Shown here: one piece after another, positions 32,086 through 43,200 of the stretch
How positions within the stretch are numbered: the stretch's first letter is position 1
Layout: every line of letters starts with the position of its first letter
Assembly (NCBI GenBank): GCA_905220665.1
Contig: CAJNAR010000150.1
Coordinates: 558,001 to 622,000, forward strand
Length of the DNA stretch: 64,000 bases
DNA from: Albugo candida
Lineage: Eukaryota > Oomycota > Peronosporomycetes > Albuginales > Albuginaceae
Direction of reading: 5' to 3'
The notes under the pieces: generated by a model
Seen by the model: the letters and a program-made list of their open reading frames with translations, nothing else
Database searches by the model: none
What the model was told of the DNA's origin: nothing
Position numbers and translations under genes: made by a program

Positions 32086-32299
32086 CTTAGCTCTGTTCAA
32101 TTGCAGCGTAGTCTAGTTGCAGTACCTAATCGTAATTACTATAACCTGTTTTGTTATTTTGGTAGTTATCTATATTAGGAGATGCTTTGGAAGACTGCTA
32201 TTATTATTGGTTACGTTATAATGCTATTTGCTGCGGTAATAGCGATTACAGCCACTACTGGTGATACTTTATTCATATGTATCTGATACGCTGGAAAGC

Positions 32300-35200
32300 G
32301 ACAATTATGACATAATAGTTTACTGCGATCTCACTGGAAGTAGAAAGAGATATGAAGTCAAAAGATGCACGGACTAGAGAAGACGATGGTATATATTATC
32401 TGCTTTCAAAATATGAAGGCTTAGCGTGAATTTGGACGTAGCTATCTAGTTTGAACCAAATATATTTTCACGCATCCTCAGTACAACATGGAGACATGTA
32501 ATTGTTCTCATTCTCGGACCCAAAATTGCCGTTCCAACAGCTCTCTTGTAACAATAAATTCCCCATTCCCACCGCCTCTTTTCAATGCACAACGCCAAGT
32601 CTAGGCGGCCTTTAATCTAAAGTTTCTCGCCGGTATGTGTATATTGTCAAGGTGATGGCAACATAAGTGTCTATTGCATGGAAAGGTGCAAGTATCCAAG
32701 GCGATATGAAGAAATATTGAGCGAGGAGAAGAGAGGAAGCAAGGAATTTGAGACGTAAATGTCTTCGTACGACCCCATCGACTCCGGAAGAGCTAGTGTT
32801 GTTGAAGAAACCAGAATGACGTGATGAGGTTGATGATATACATGAGAAGTACATTCACTGTGTGTGGAGGCTCAAAAGTGCTTTAGGCTCGCAACTTGCA
32901 AAATTCATCCAGAAGGTTATGCGCCCAACGATGATATAGACGTGAAGTGATAAGCAAAGAAAGATCTTTCGCATACGAAATCAACGCCGGTATGACTTTA
33001 GCAAACGAGAGCCTCAAAATTCACGATCGTGGCTGATTCAACAATAGCAGCATAGGAAGTCAAAGACATTAAGACGTCGCTACCATTGCCGCGATGATCG
33101 GTCAAACTGTTAGCCAGCGATTCGTACTGCACCAAATGCGGCTGAAGCGTGGTAAATTTCAGTATCTTTTTATGTTGGACGGAAAACACATAATCGGATT
33201 GGAATGCGATAAAGAGAACAAAAGTCCAATATGATGAAAGGTGGCCGCACTTTGGAGCATTTCATAAAGTTGATGAGCGCGAAAATGTCTACGATTAGGG
33301 ACCGTATGGGGCATGACGTGCAGGTCATCTTCCTGATGAGCAGTCTGTCGGATGAATAAGATATGATCATGCGGATGATGGAGAACATTCCGCACATACA
33401 ATTAATGTAATCCAAAACATGCTGCAGCGTCAATACAATTCCTCACAATGGAAGAAAATAAACGAGTTGGCTCCGAAAGCGGCCTCGATTATTATAGGCT
33501 TGCCAGCCAAGCAATCATCAATAAATAGCATGACGGAAATTTGAAGAATTTCATCTCAAGTGTTTTGATGTACTCGGGTTGGTCATAGGAGACCAGGATT
33601 TCGACGATTCCACCTTCAATCGGAAAAATTCCAAGCAGGGAACATGCGTTATGACATTAGCTGGCACCCCGAATTATCGGTGCGGGCGGAGCCGTGCCAG
33701 CAGACGCCCGCATTCATTTGGAAAAAGTATGGATGTACAGGCATTGAACATCACAGTGGCAATTGACGGGCAATTGGAACTTCGGAGTACTGGAATAGGA
33801 TAGTTTGTTGAAAAAAGTGTACGTACCAATGATTTTATGTCTTCTGCTACCAGGATTGCACTATCGACAGCTGTCGGCGACCAAGAGAACTTCAAATCAA
33901 GGTTGAAAAAATGGGTCTGACGTCAAGAAAGCACAGCGATACCTTGGCTCGACGCAAAGAAATAGGCAAGATGTATATTCCGCGATATGCAATGGCTATA
34001 TAATATGCCAATCAGGCATATGATAGACGATACTTTTTGCGATTATTGTATACGCGTTAAGACATACTTTTCATTCGTAGGTATGTGAGCCTGTATCATT
34101 GAGGAACTGGGTATGATACCGTTCCCAAGATGCGATAGAGGGGTCTCAACTACAGCTACAGTCGAACTCACACACATAAGCACAACCAAAGTAAAAAAAG
34201 TTTAGGTATCAAATGGGTGCTCAAAACAGAGAGATTCCAATGCAAGTACTACGTTATAAGAGGAGACTGCTCGAGACATGGCTACGGGACAAGCAGCATG
34301 CGTAATTTACTTCGAGACGTACTCACCGATTACAAAATTGAACTCGATTCGAGGATTTATGGCAATATGTCGCCACGGAGCTATTACTATCGCCAGTATG
34401 ACGGGAATACTAAATGGTGCTTTGATTCTTGTCTTATGTATGGTCTGAGGCAAGCAAATATCAAACGGTACATGATGATAATGAATCTATGTGGTACTTG
34501 AGTCGGATACAACGATGCAGTACGAGCTCATACATTTTCATTTAAAAGTCTTAGTGACTTCACGTACATTGCAATCTACGATGTGTTTTCTGGAGTACGA
34601 AGTTCAAATGCGATCAAGTCCATTGTTTTGCTGTCAAAGCACCACTTTACGCTGTATACTATAGGTCAAGCATGATTTATCCTCGTCTAAAAAGTCGAGT
34701 AAAGCCAGAGTAAGAGAGTGATGAAGATGTTATAGCCAGCATTCATTTCGATTAGGGTCGAGGCTAATCTATAAACTTGCCACTTAAGGTCAGGTATTGT
34801 TGAAATCTTCAACAAGGACGCACAAATACGCAAACGACCTTTTTGATTCTTACGTGAATGGTTGTTATACATTGGAAATGGCAAAATAACAAGCCATTAC
34901 GTCACGGTATTGTCAGTTGACTCGACATCTTGATCAACTACTGAGGTACAATCGAATGCTAGGCTTCCAATATTACGATTTCTGAACCCAATTGAGTCAA
35001 GTGGATTCTCCTGTCGATCTGGTCAACATGTGCAGCTTTGCGCTCACAGCGATTTAATTTAGTTTGGACTACCTCAGAGTGAAACTGACGGGTCCGCGGA
35101 AGGTATCAAGGTGATAATGAATGGAATTGAACAATCTACTAATCAATAATTGATAGCTTGAGATTATAAAGTCATTGTGCTCATCAATGAATATACTTTT

Positions 35201-35490
35201 CACTCTTTATGGTAACAGGATGTCGTGGAAGAAATCGACTCGTGGTATGCTCAATTCAATTGTCAGATGGCAAATTGAAAGCCGAAGAAATATTTTACTA
35301 ACACCAAATTCGAAGTCGTGACCTCATTGCATTGCTAGTATCAGAAGTTCGAATTCCTGATTCCATTATACCAATGCAGGTTCACAACACTTGAGACAAT
35401 TTCGAACGCGGCCTAGAGAAACTTATGCCTTCTCCGAAAGCAGTGTACGTAATTGAAGCTATCATCTTTACAGTCAGCTAGCTTATCACA
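32300..35490 (+). mobile_element. Decayed Ty1/copia-like retrotransposon sequence
   Basis: There are no long open frames on either strand over 3.2 kb. Fragments of a copia-type reverse transcriptase show in shifting plus-strand frames. WVLKTER lies near 34210-34230, followed after a frameshift by LRYKRRLL (family RYKARLVAKGF). MYGLRQANIKRY lies at 34438-34473 (family LYGLKQAPRxWY). The order and spacing fit the palm region of copia RT. Integrase and RNase H are not recognised with confidence, and I found no LTR pair, so the borders are only those of the gene desert. The element is dead: stops and frameshifts occur within tens of codons. Confidence 0.5.
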
Positions 35491-35492
35491 TA

Positions 35493-36352
35493 TCATCTCA
35501 AAAGCCTGTATTTCAAATTCACATTATGATATTCTTTCCGGATAGGGAGATACTGGGACAAAAAGTCGTGAACTGGAAGGTGTCCATCGACGAAAGAGTC
35601 TGCTAGCTGCTCGGAATTCATCTCCTTTTTCCTAATTGCATTTGATACGCTCTTCGACAATGCATCGGGCTTGTTACGCTGGATATTCACGATCAAATCA
35701 AAACGAAAGTAGCCATCTCATTTGTAGAATCATATACCGAGTATACTTCACGTTGCCGACCGTGTTTGCCTGCGAGCTCCTCTTCTGTGCATAAAATCTC
35801 GCTTCTGAGAAGCCGATTTTTCTCCTGTAAGTGCTTCATAAGAGGCTCGTTCTCGAGAGTTTCGTTTGCGGTCTTGACGTTTGCTTCGATGATCTCTTCT
35901 CGAGCCTTCCGAAAGGCTTTCACAGGTGTCAACTTTAGTACAATATCCCGAAGAGCTTCCGGATCAGACTTTAACTGTTCCAATTCACTCAGACTTTTAA
36001 GAGAAGAGCGTATAAAGATTTGTTGCTTGCAAAAAGTGACTGAGAACAACATACGATAGACTTTCCAGCTGTGGGAATTCTGTTGGTATGCAAGGCATCT
36101 GTATTTGTTGTGATTGTCTAGCAGGCGATGATTCAAAACGTTGCGATGCGGTGGGTTCTTTGGACTCTGGGTGAGGTGATACATCTTCGACGAAACGGGA
36201 GTCAATTGTAGTCGTAATCCCAGAATGCACCGTAGCTGTTACGGCTTCTCTCAAAACAGCGTTTTTGAGTTCTCGATATATTTCATTGACTACACATGAG
36301 CACTGGATAAATAACGATCAACACCTTTTGCTCAAATACTTATTGTTCCCAT
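35493..36352 (-). CDS. VPS37: ESCRT-I subunit VPS37 (Mod_r domain)
   Basis: VPS37 helps ESCRT-I sort ubiquitinated cargo into multivesicular bodies. Minus-strand exons are 36340-36352, 36055-36289, 35747-35993 and 35493-35678, all in phase, giving 226 aa. The N-terminus starts MGTIINEIYRELKNAVL, then a Ser/Pro linker. The Mod_r domain begins at FPQLESLSLSELEQL and continues with FRKAREEIIEANVKTANETLENEP, LLRSEILCTEEELAGKHGRQRE, then NSEQLADSFVDGHLPVHDFLSQYLPIRKEYH. That last block is the most typical part of the family. The 13 nt first exon is inferred from phase only. The gene is an intact island within repeat-rich DNA. Confidence 0.85.
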
Positions 36353-37800
36353 ATTGGATTGAGGCGTCCATTGATAAAGACTGGGATGTGAAGTGACTAA
36401 ACCACTAACGCTGAGCCAGCTATGTTTTACTGGAATGGTTGCCTAATCATGTAAAATTTCATAAGCCGGTAAATCGAAAAAAAGAAGCGAATCCGGTGCA
36501 CCTGGACACTCGGTGGAATAGCTGGAAACCGAGGGTGTAGTGTGCTATCGAGCGTTCTTACTCCATATGCCATGTCCTGAATAGAAGTGGCTCTTACATG
36601 ATCAAATCAAGCCTTCCACTGGTCGTGTCAGCAACGTGCATGATAAAAGACTTGTGCTGACTATTTTGCGGTCGACATCCCACTTCGATAAGGTTTCTTA
36701 TTTGCCACGAGCGTCTATAAAAATCGTTACACAACACTTATGACAGTCATGGTATTTCTTTTATAATTTGGTGGCATACATGATATCGAGATCGTTCGTC
36801 GACGATACTTGGTCTCGGGATGTATTCGAGAATCGAAAAAAATTCATTGTTTTCTTGATCGAACCTACCCGTAAACCCGATAAGTTCACCGAACAACGTC
36901 TAGCTTCTTACATCTTTACAAAGCGGCCGCGCAAGCTTCACGAGGGCATGTGCGTGTAACGTGCCCATCGTCGTACACTTCATTATTCTCCCGGGGAAAA
37001 GAGCAACAATGGGACTTGGAAAGCTGAACATAGGCCTAAGCTGGTGTACATAGATCTTAAGTGAAGTATTTTGAATGTTTTATCAGCTCAAATGGAACGA
37101 GATTGCCTGAACTAAGCTCGCCGGGCATGTCATGATAGGCATTAGCACTTGTGTTAGGGCATCGCGCTCGTTCTTGATCAATGTTCTACCCAAGGTTCCA
37201 TTCAATACATCGATGGCGATGAATGTACAACTTTGGATAGGGATGATTAGTGTATGCTGCATCTTAAAGGAGATTCAATTCCGCTACTATGCTAACAAAG
37301 CCCTGCGGGAGCAGCTGCCTGTGACATGGCAACGCTGTATCACGGTTGATATAAGCCTCGCAAAAAATGTATTTTTCCATATCTTTATAGATGATCGTGG
37401 ACACTCGGCAACATTACAGCTCCAGGCTTGTCCAGCGGCAACTCGACAATATGAAACCTTTTTATTGAAATAGTACTTTTAACTGCGCAGTAGATTTCTA
37501 AGGTATTTAGTGCGTACATGTTTGTTCCATCTTTACTCACTGCAGAAGACAGTATTTGGCAGATTTAGTATGAATGCTTTTTAAAAATTCTGTTTTGGGA
37601 ACTATTTTTCATCAGGTAGGTTATTGTTCTTGGATTTGTTTTGCAATTCAAATATTGCTACCTCAAAAGCCGAGTTTTTTCCGATGTTTACTCTACTTGA
37701 CCTCGTGTCATCTGCGAATAAATAATCTAGCATTCTCGAATTTACGTCCCTGTGCTCATACTAGCAAGCATGGTAAAAGGTTGACTTTGAATTGGAAGTT
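36353..37800. other. Gene-poor stretch, two weak open frames
   Basis: I support no gene here. Two plus-strand frames stand out slightly, 36768-36959 (MVAYMISRSFVDD...) and 37132-37473 (113 aa, ending in a Cys/Ala-rich segment). Neither resembles a family I know, and I found no splice partner for either. The stretch is probably old transposon or duplicated DNA. Confidence 0.35.
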
Positions 37801-39160
37801 TGCTATGCCTCAATGGGTATGTCCCATTTTGTGTGTCCTTTGCATCAATTTTCTCATTGTAAAGGACACACAAAATGAGATATACCCATTGAGCATATCT
37901 CATTCACTAATTCCGCTTCTGATTTCGGTTCTAATCGGTTGCAAGTGCGGCTTCCTTCCGATATCAATGTCTGCAATCAGCATGCAGAATCATCCTGAAA
38001 GCCTTGCGAAGGTCAGGCCAACATGTGTCTGTGTCGTTCCTTTTCGGAATGCAACACCAGCGACTACGAACCATGCTGGCGGATGATATTTTCTGCGCAC
38101 ACCTCCGACGGTGACAGCGCCATCACCAATCCAGCAGCGCCTGTCTCCATAGCGCGAACCAACGTTTCAAGAAATACGACGACGTCTAAATGTGGCACAT
38201 CAATCCTACAAATGCAATAAATACGACCACGAATCGACGATAGCCCCAATTGCACCAGCATCTCCAGCAGTGACTCGCGTCAATAGTCCCGTAATGCTGC
38301 GGATGCGCGCGCAACAGCGGTCCCCCTGGAGAAAGATTGTCGTCAGCGACACGAACTCCAGTCATGCCGGCAACTCCAACAGAAAAGAAACCGCGACTGA
38401 GGGAATCAGCGCAACTCAAATATGAAAACGTTCAATTATCGCGCTCTCTGGATTCAAAGACAACCCAACTTCAAAGTGCTGCACAGTGTACAACAACTGG
38501 TACAACTTATCAACAAAACCATATGATCGATATGTAGCACAAGGACATTTTCAAGACTTCATAATTGACGGATACACAACGGGATCTTGTGCACAAGGAT
38601 CGAAATTCGACGGAGCAACTCTACCGAAAGCTATATCAACGCGACCAATCAAAGATGGAGGAGCTAGAGAAAGCCGATTTGAAGCTTGAAGCAGATGGGG
38701 TGGAGTCAAGGGGAATGCTTGAAGATTTCAAAGCATTAATGGAGAATGAGCTCAAATAGTTGGGAAGTAACAAAACAGATATAAATGAAAGTATGTTCAA
38801 TGGAAAAGGATGGATATACCAATTGCATCCAAGGAGATATAACGTATGGGCATCAAGTGCATTCGGAAAATGACCCCATTCCGTCATTGAAGGTACATAA
38901 TCACATGGGTGAATTTGAAACTCAAGAACAGCGAATACAACAATCACATACAATCACATACTATAAGTGCAACTGGATCGGATGCGTATTGACTCGGTCG
39001 GCAGCGAACAGAACTAGCACGACGTTGCATGCAATCAGAAAGCAAGAAATCAGCGCATTTGTTCACGACCTCATCACGTCGTTATGGATACAATGGGAAG
39101 GTATTGGGAGAGTTTTGATGATCTCATTACGCCATCTGTTGTTTGTCCATGCTGCTTGAT
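37801..39160 (+). pseudogene. Element copy 2, degenerate
   Basis: This is a decayed copy of the coiled-coil element in plus orientation. It matches copies 1 and 3 in pieces, in order: the hairpin (37809-37893), the CAGCATGCAGAATCAT leader (about 37978), the start of the coding region (GGAATGCAACACCAGCGACTA, within 38047-38070), coiled-coil codons (about 38400-38760) and the 3' GACCTCATCACGTC repeats (about 39066). Many frameshifts and stops break the frame, and the Thr/Arg-rich part is mostly lost. It sits just upstream of the TFIIIC-like gene, the same relative place that copy 3 has beside the duplicated TFIIIC fragment. Confidence 0.75.
37809..37893. repeat. 33 bp inverted repeat (hairpin) in element copy 2
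   Basis: Arms 37809-37841 and 37861-37893 pair with about two mismatches around a 19 nt loop. The arms read CTCAATGGGTAT at the outer end and TGTGTGTCC near the loop. The same hairpin is in copy 3. It survives well although the neighbouring coding region is broken. Confidence 0.85.
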
Positions 39161-40240
39161 CAGTGCCTATTAAATGAGAAGCTAGCGTATTTGAAGCTTA
39201 TCGTCCTATTACCTCTTGTCCGTTTCCTACATTCATGATCGTAATTTACCAAAAGGCGCTTCATCCGGTAATACAATGCTCATAATTGAAAATTTGCTGA
39301 AAAAATTCTTACGCTCTGCAGTCAACAAATTCACAAACCATTTGTATTTATTATGAGCGCGTCTGAAGCCAATCAAAATTGTCATCATAATATCGACCGA
39401 TTAAAAAAGCTTCTCCAGGAGTGGTTACCCTTTATGATAGGTGCAAAGAAAGAGCATTGATATTTTATGATCTCGACGCGCTTTTCACAATGCAGCAAGC
39501 TGAGTGAGTGTGGCTGTCTGCCGCATGTAAGACATTAGCTGTTGGGAGCGCACCAGATTCAATTTAAAATAAGTACGAGCTTTCTATTAACCTACATTAG
39601 CTCCAAACGAGAATCGGAAGAGGATATCATTCAGATCCAGCTTCCAGCCATTAAACGCTTGAAATAAAGTATTCTTTGTTTACTATATTCGTACAAATAC
39701 ATCTTGCTGTCCGAAGTACACAGCCAACTCTCACTGCGATGAGTGGAATATCTTCTGCGTAAATTAAGAGTGCGGCCTGCCCGGAATAAATGTGAATTGG
39801 AAGCACATGCCCGTAGTTTTCTTGAAGTAGCCTCGGGCCTATATCTGGCTCCCGGCAGTCATCAAGAAAGGAGATCAATAATCAACAAAGCCGCTACGAA
39901 ATGAAAACTACAGCTCACTCGCTAACTCTATTTGTGGTCAAATAAAAGCGGCTTGTATCGGCAACTGTTTCTCGATACTACACATCGTACCATGTTGTTA
40001 TATATTTTAATTGCGTTTGTATGTGTGTTCGCTGAGCCGAGACCATTAGCATCTACCTCGGCAAGCACGAGATTATCTAACGGTATCATGATCGAAATTC
40101 AAAGCTCTGCCTAGTAGGCATCTACGTTTTTACGCATCCAGCCAGACCCATCTTAGCGCGCTCTCATTCAGCATTTTAGATGACCTAGTCTTCGACGATT
40201 TGATTGGTGCTTTCAAATGTCCTATGATCCAGCCAACTAG
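39161..40240. other. 5' flank of the TFIIIC-like gene, with an antisense coding relic
   Basis: No full gene. About 39660-39870 on the minus strand reads as an open frame (CREPDIGPRLLQENYGHVL, then GQAALLIYAEDI and VGCVLRTARCIC). A diverged version is open in the same frame at about 57010-57215 on the plus strand (CREPDIDLRLLQEKFGRVL), so this looks like a true exon or an old gene relic carried in the duplication. I do not know the family. Confidence 0.5.
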
Positions 40241-43200
40241 ATGGAACTTGTGCATCAATTACTGACAAAGTGTCTTGATCACATAGCTCTCTATGGAAAT
40301 GAAGGAGTTCTTGTTTCAACTCTTTTTGCTGAAGTGCTTCATGATGTACCCAGCCCATCGGTAGAAATCCAGAAGTGTCTGTGGAAACTTTTGCTGGGTC
40401 AGGCTGCCAGCAGCATTATCACATTCCATGTTCGTCCCTCACAGGTCCGTCAATACTGCTTTTCATCCGCAACATCAGTATCAGGTGATGAGGAAGAAAG
40501 CTTAACGAGATCCAACGTGCAAGTCGCAAAGGAGAGTGTGCTATTTTGCACCGTCGACTGTCCTGAATTGAAACAGGATCAGCTGCATAAAGCTGCTAAT
40601 CGCGATAGACTTGCATTACTGAAAGCTTTGAGCATGTTCGATGATGTGCACACACTATGGAGTAGTCTTCATGTTGTCGGATGCCACGACTTACGACTAC
40701 GTGCTCTCAATCTTCCTCCCCGGGAGTATTTTGAGCAGTCACAAATGAAGATTTTGGAGTTTATAGGACAATGTAGACATATTGGTATCACTTTCAGTGA
40801 ATTACAGAAAAAACTTGAGGCAGATATGGTACGGAAGATGGAAGAGACATATGTACTGCCAGTTCATAATGGAAAATTATGTTTATTTGGTCACGACACA
40901 CTGAATAAAGACGACTTTATTGTTCATGCGAAAGGTGATAAAGATGCAAAACCCACACCGTGTAATCTCAAGAAGCTGCATTACATTCTTGATACATTGA
41001 TTTCATATCGTCTGGTTGTGAAACGGATAATGCTTGTTCAAAACCCGACTCTGCGAAGACTCAATATCCTACATCTTCCCAGATTTGCAGGCATGTTTCA
41101 TCCTGAAATGCTCAACAAAACTGCTGAATTCGTGTTCGATGATACGTATAAAGCTCAACTCATCCAATCTGCCATTAATTATCTACAAAAGCAAGTAAAT
41201 AAATCCGCTGTCGTAGTGGAAATGGGATATGATTTAGGTCTGAATAGACGTCAACTGGAAGTACTCCGAACATGTATTGCACGAGAGACCAAAAAGAATG
41301 CACAAAGCAATATGAAATTTCCTTTGATTTATTATCAGGCAGCTCTACCACATCGTGGTAACTCCAACAAGGAAAAGAAGTTATTGAATTGTGTCAAGTA
41401 CGTTGGTGTATGTGAGGAAGTACATGGTACATCTTCCCAGTCGCTTATGTCGCGTTCAGGCAATGAATATCAAGACTCAGTCATGGAGATGGATACAGCG
41501 AAGCCGAAAGGAATTTTTATCGAGCTTGGCTTGATTCAACACTTGTACGATTATATCATTAAGAGCCAGGACCGCGGAACGACCATCATCGACCTGAGAA
41601 ATGAGTATAGCTTACCTGGAAGCAAATTGCCTTACAAACTACTTGGTGAAACCGTTTCTCGCTACCAACTCGTCGCACGGCAAGAACTGATAGGAAAAAA
41701 CGATGGATTTCGATTCTTTAGTCGCGCAAGTGCCGATGGAAGAGAAATTATTCCTAAGGTGTGTAAAGATGATCTCCAGAAAGCCAAATGCACACCACAA
41801 CAATACCCGACAGTCAAAAACAAAGCGTCAAGAACCGATGCTGATGATGTCTCGGGTCTGGCAGCTTCTCAACGACTAGAAAACAATAATTTGACTGCCT
41901 TCTCAAAAGAAAGTGCTGGTACAAGCAGTTGGAAGAAGACCTTCAAAGACGCCATCAACAGCGAAGGTGTACACACGGTTGAAGGAAACCGTATACAGCG
42001 ACTATTCGTCATAATGGAACGAGTCGAGAAGGAAAAAATAGTGGCTTTATATTCACTTAAAGCAAGCATTATCGCTTTTGAAAGCAAAATAGCTGACAAG
42101 CGCGGGAATGCTCACATTGCAGCACTCATAGATACTCGAACTCTGCAACGTTTAGTGCTCCAACTGCAAAGTGAAAACAAACTGAAGGTTTTGAAGCGAG
42201 AAATACAACCCCGCAACGTGACGGGAAAAGTGCGGACATTACATTATGTTGTCTCTCCGTCACATGAACACGACGAGGCAATGTTTCATGATTTCATGCA
42301 CTCTTGCGCTCGTGATGAACGATTAAGACGGATCCATCAATCACAGTCAATTGAGTCGAACGTCATGATGGTAAAAGATCGAGTATACCACGACGCGACC
42401 GGCGTGCACCGTTCTTTTGCTTCGGCGGGTACGAATGGCCTCAACACTTGCCCTACAGCCAAAGATCATTCTATGGAGGCAGCCCAGGAGTTACAAGATA
42501 CGAGCGGTAGACACCTCGGGCCAGTTCTCCAATACCGTGAGCGTGGACACCTTAAGCGATACGAGAATAGCATGATAAAACGTCAGTACAGAAAACTTGG
42601 GCTCGCATTCGGTGTCATGTTTCGAAGCAAAGTACTTCACGAGTTTCTTTGGACGTTTCTAAATCAGAATCCGAATAATCACATTCGAGAATTTTCAGAC
42701 CAGCGACATACTCACTGCACTACAGCTGAGAATGGAACATCTGGAATCCTATTTTCTCTTCAGGAGGTTTTAGATGCAATGCCTGTGAGCACATATATCA
42801 CAATATTTGCGGGAGGCTCTCTTTTGAATGCTCAGGAGTTTGCTCAGGTACAAAATGTCATTTCTTCAAACAACACTTTCTCTGCGTTGCCAGACGATCT
42901 ACGTGAACGACTTCGGTATCGTGAGCGAATGCGAACAAGAAAAGCGCTTGGAATTCTAGTGGATCTGCACCTCATTTTGCCGCGAAGATTAGCAATTGGT
43001 AATCTGAAGGACGTACTGGTCAAGAAATGTAATGACGCTGATCTCTGCGATGAATTTTCGCGAGCACTTTTTGCAAACGCCAACAACTATTTATTTTTAC
43101 TGCGAACAGAAAACGTCCGGATCGTACTATCGCTGGAAAAAGATACCGAGGGTGCAGACAACTTCAACGTAATGTGCAAGAAATTGACCTCTTTGAGAGT

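Larger units (their letters stand above)
30140..32293 (+). repeat. Element copy 1, about 2.15 kb, inverted match to copy 3
   Basis: This block matches the reverse complement of about 57555-59640. The match is close to perfect from about 30492 to 32175, spanning the coding region and its repeats, and drops to roughly 70-80 percent outside that on both sides. The 5' part (about 30400-30440) keeps one arm of the hairpin seen in the other copies but the other arm has decayed. No terminal inverted repeat, LTR or target duplication is visible to me, so the means of spread is unknown. Confidence 0.75.

Noticed and set aside
37574..38086. Plus-strand 170 aa hydrophobic frame
   Set aside because: It runs across the hairpin and into the broken copy of the coiled-coil gene, so it is a chance frame.
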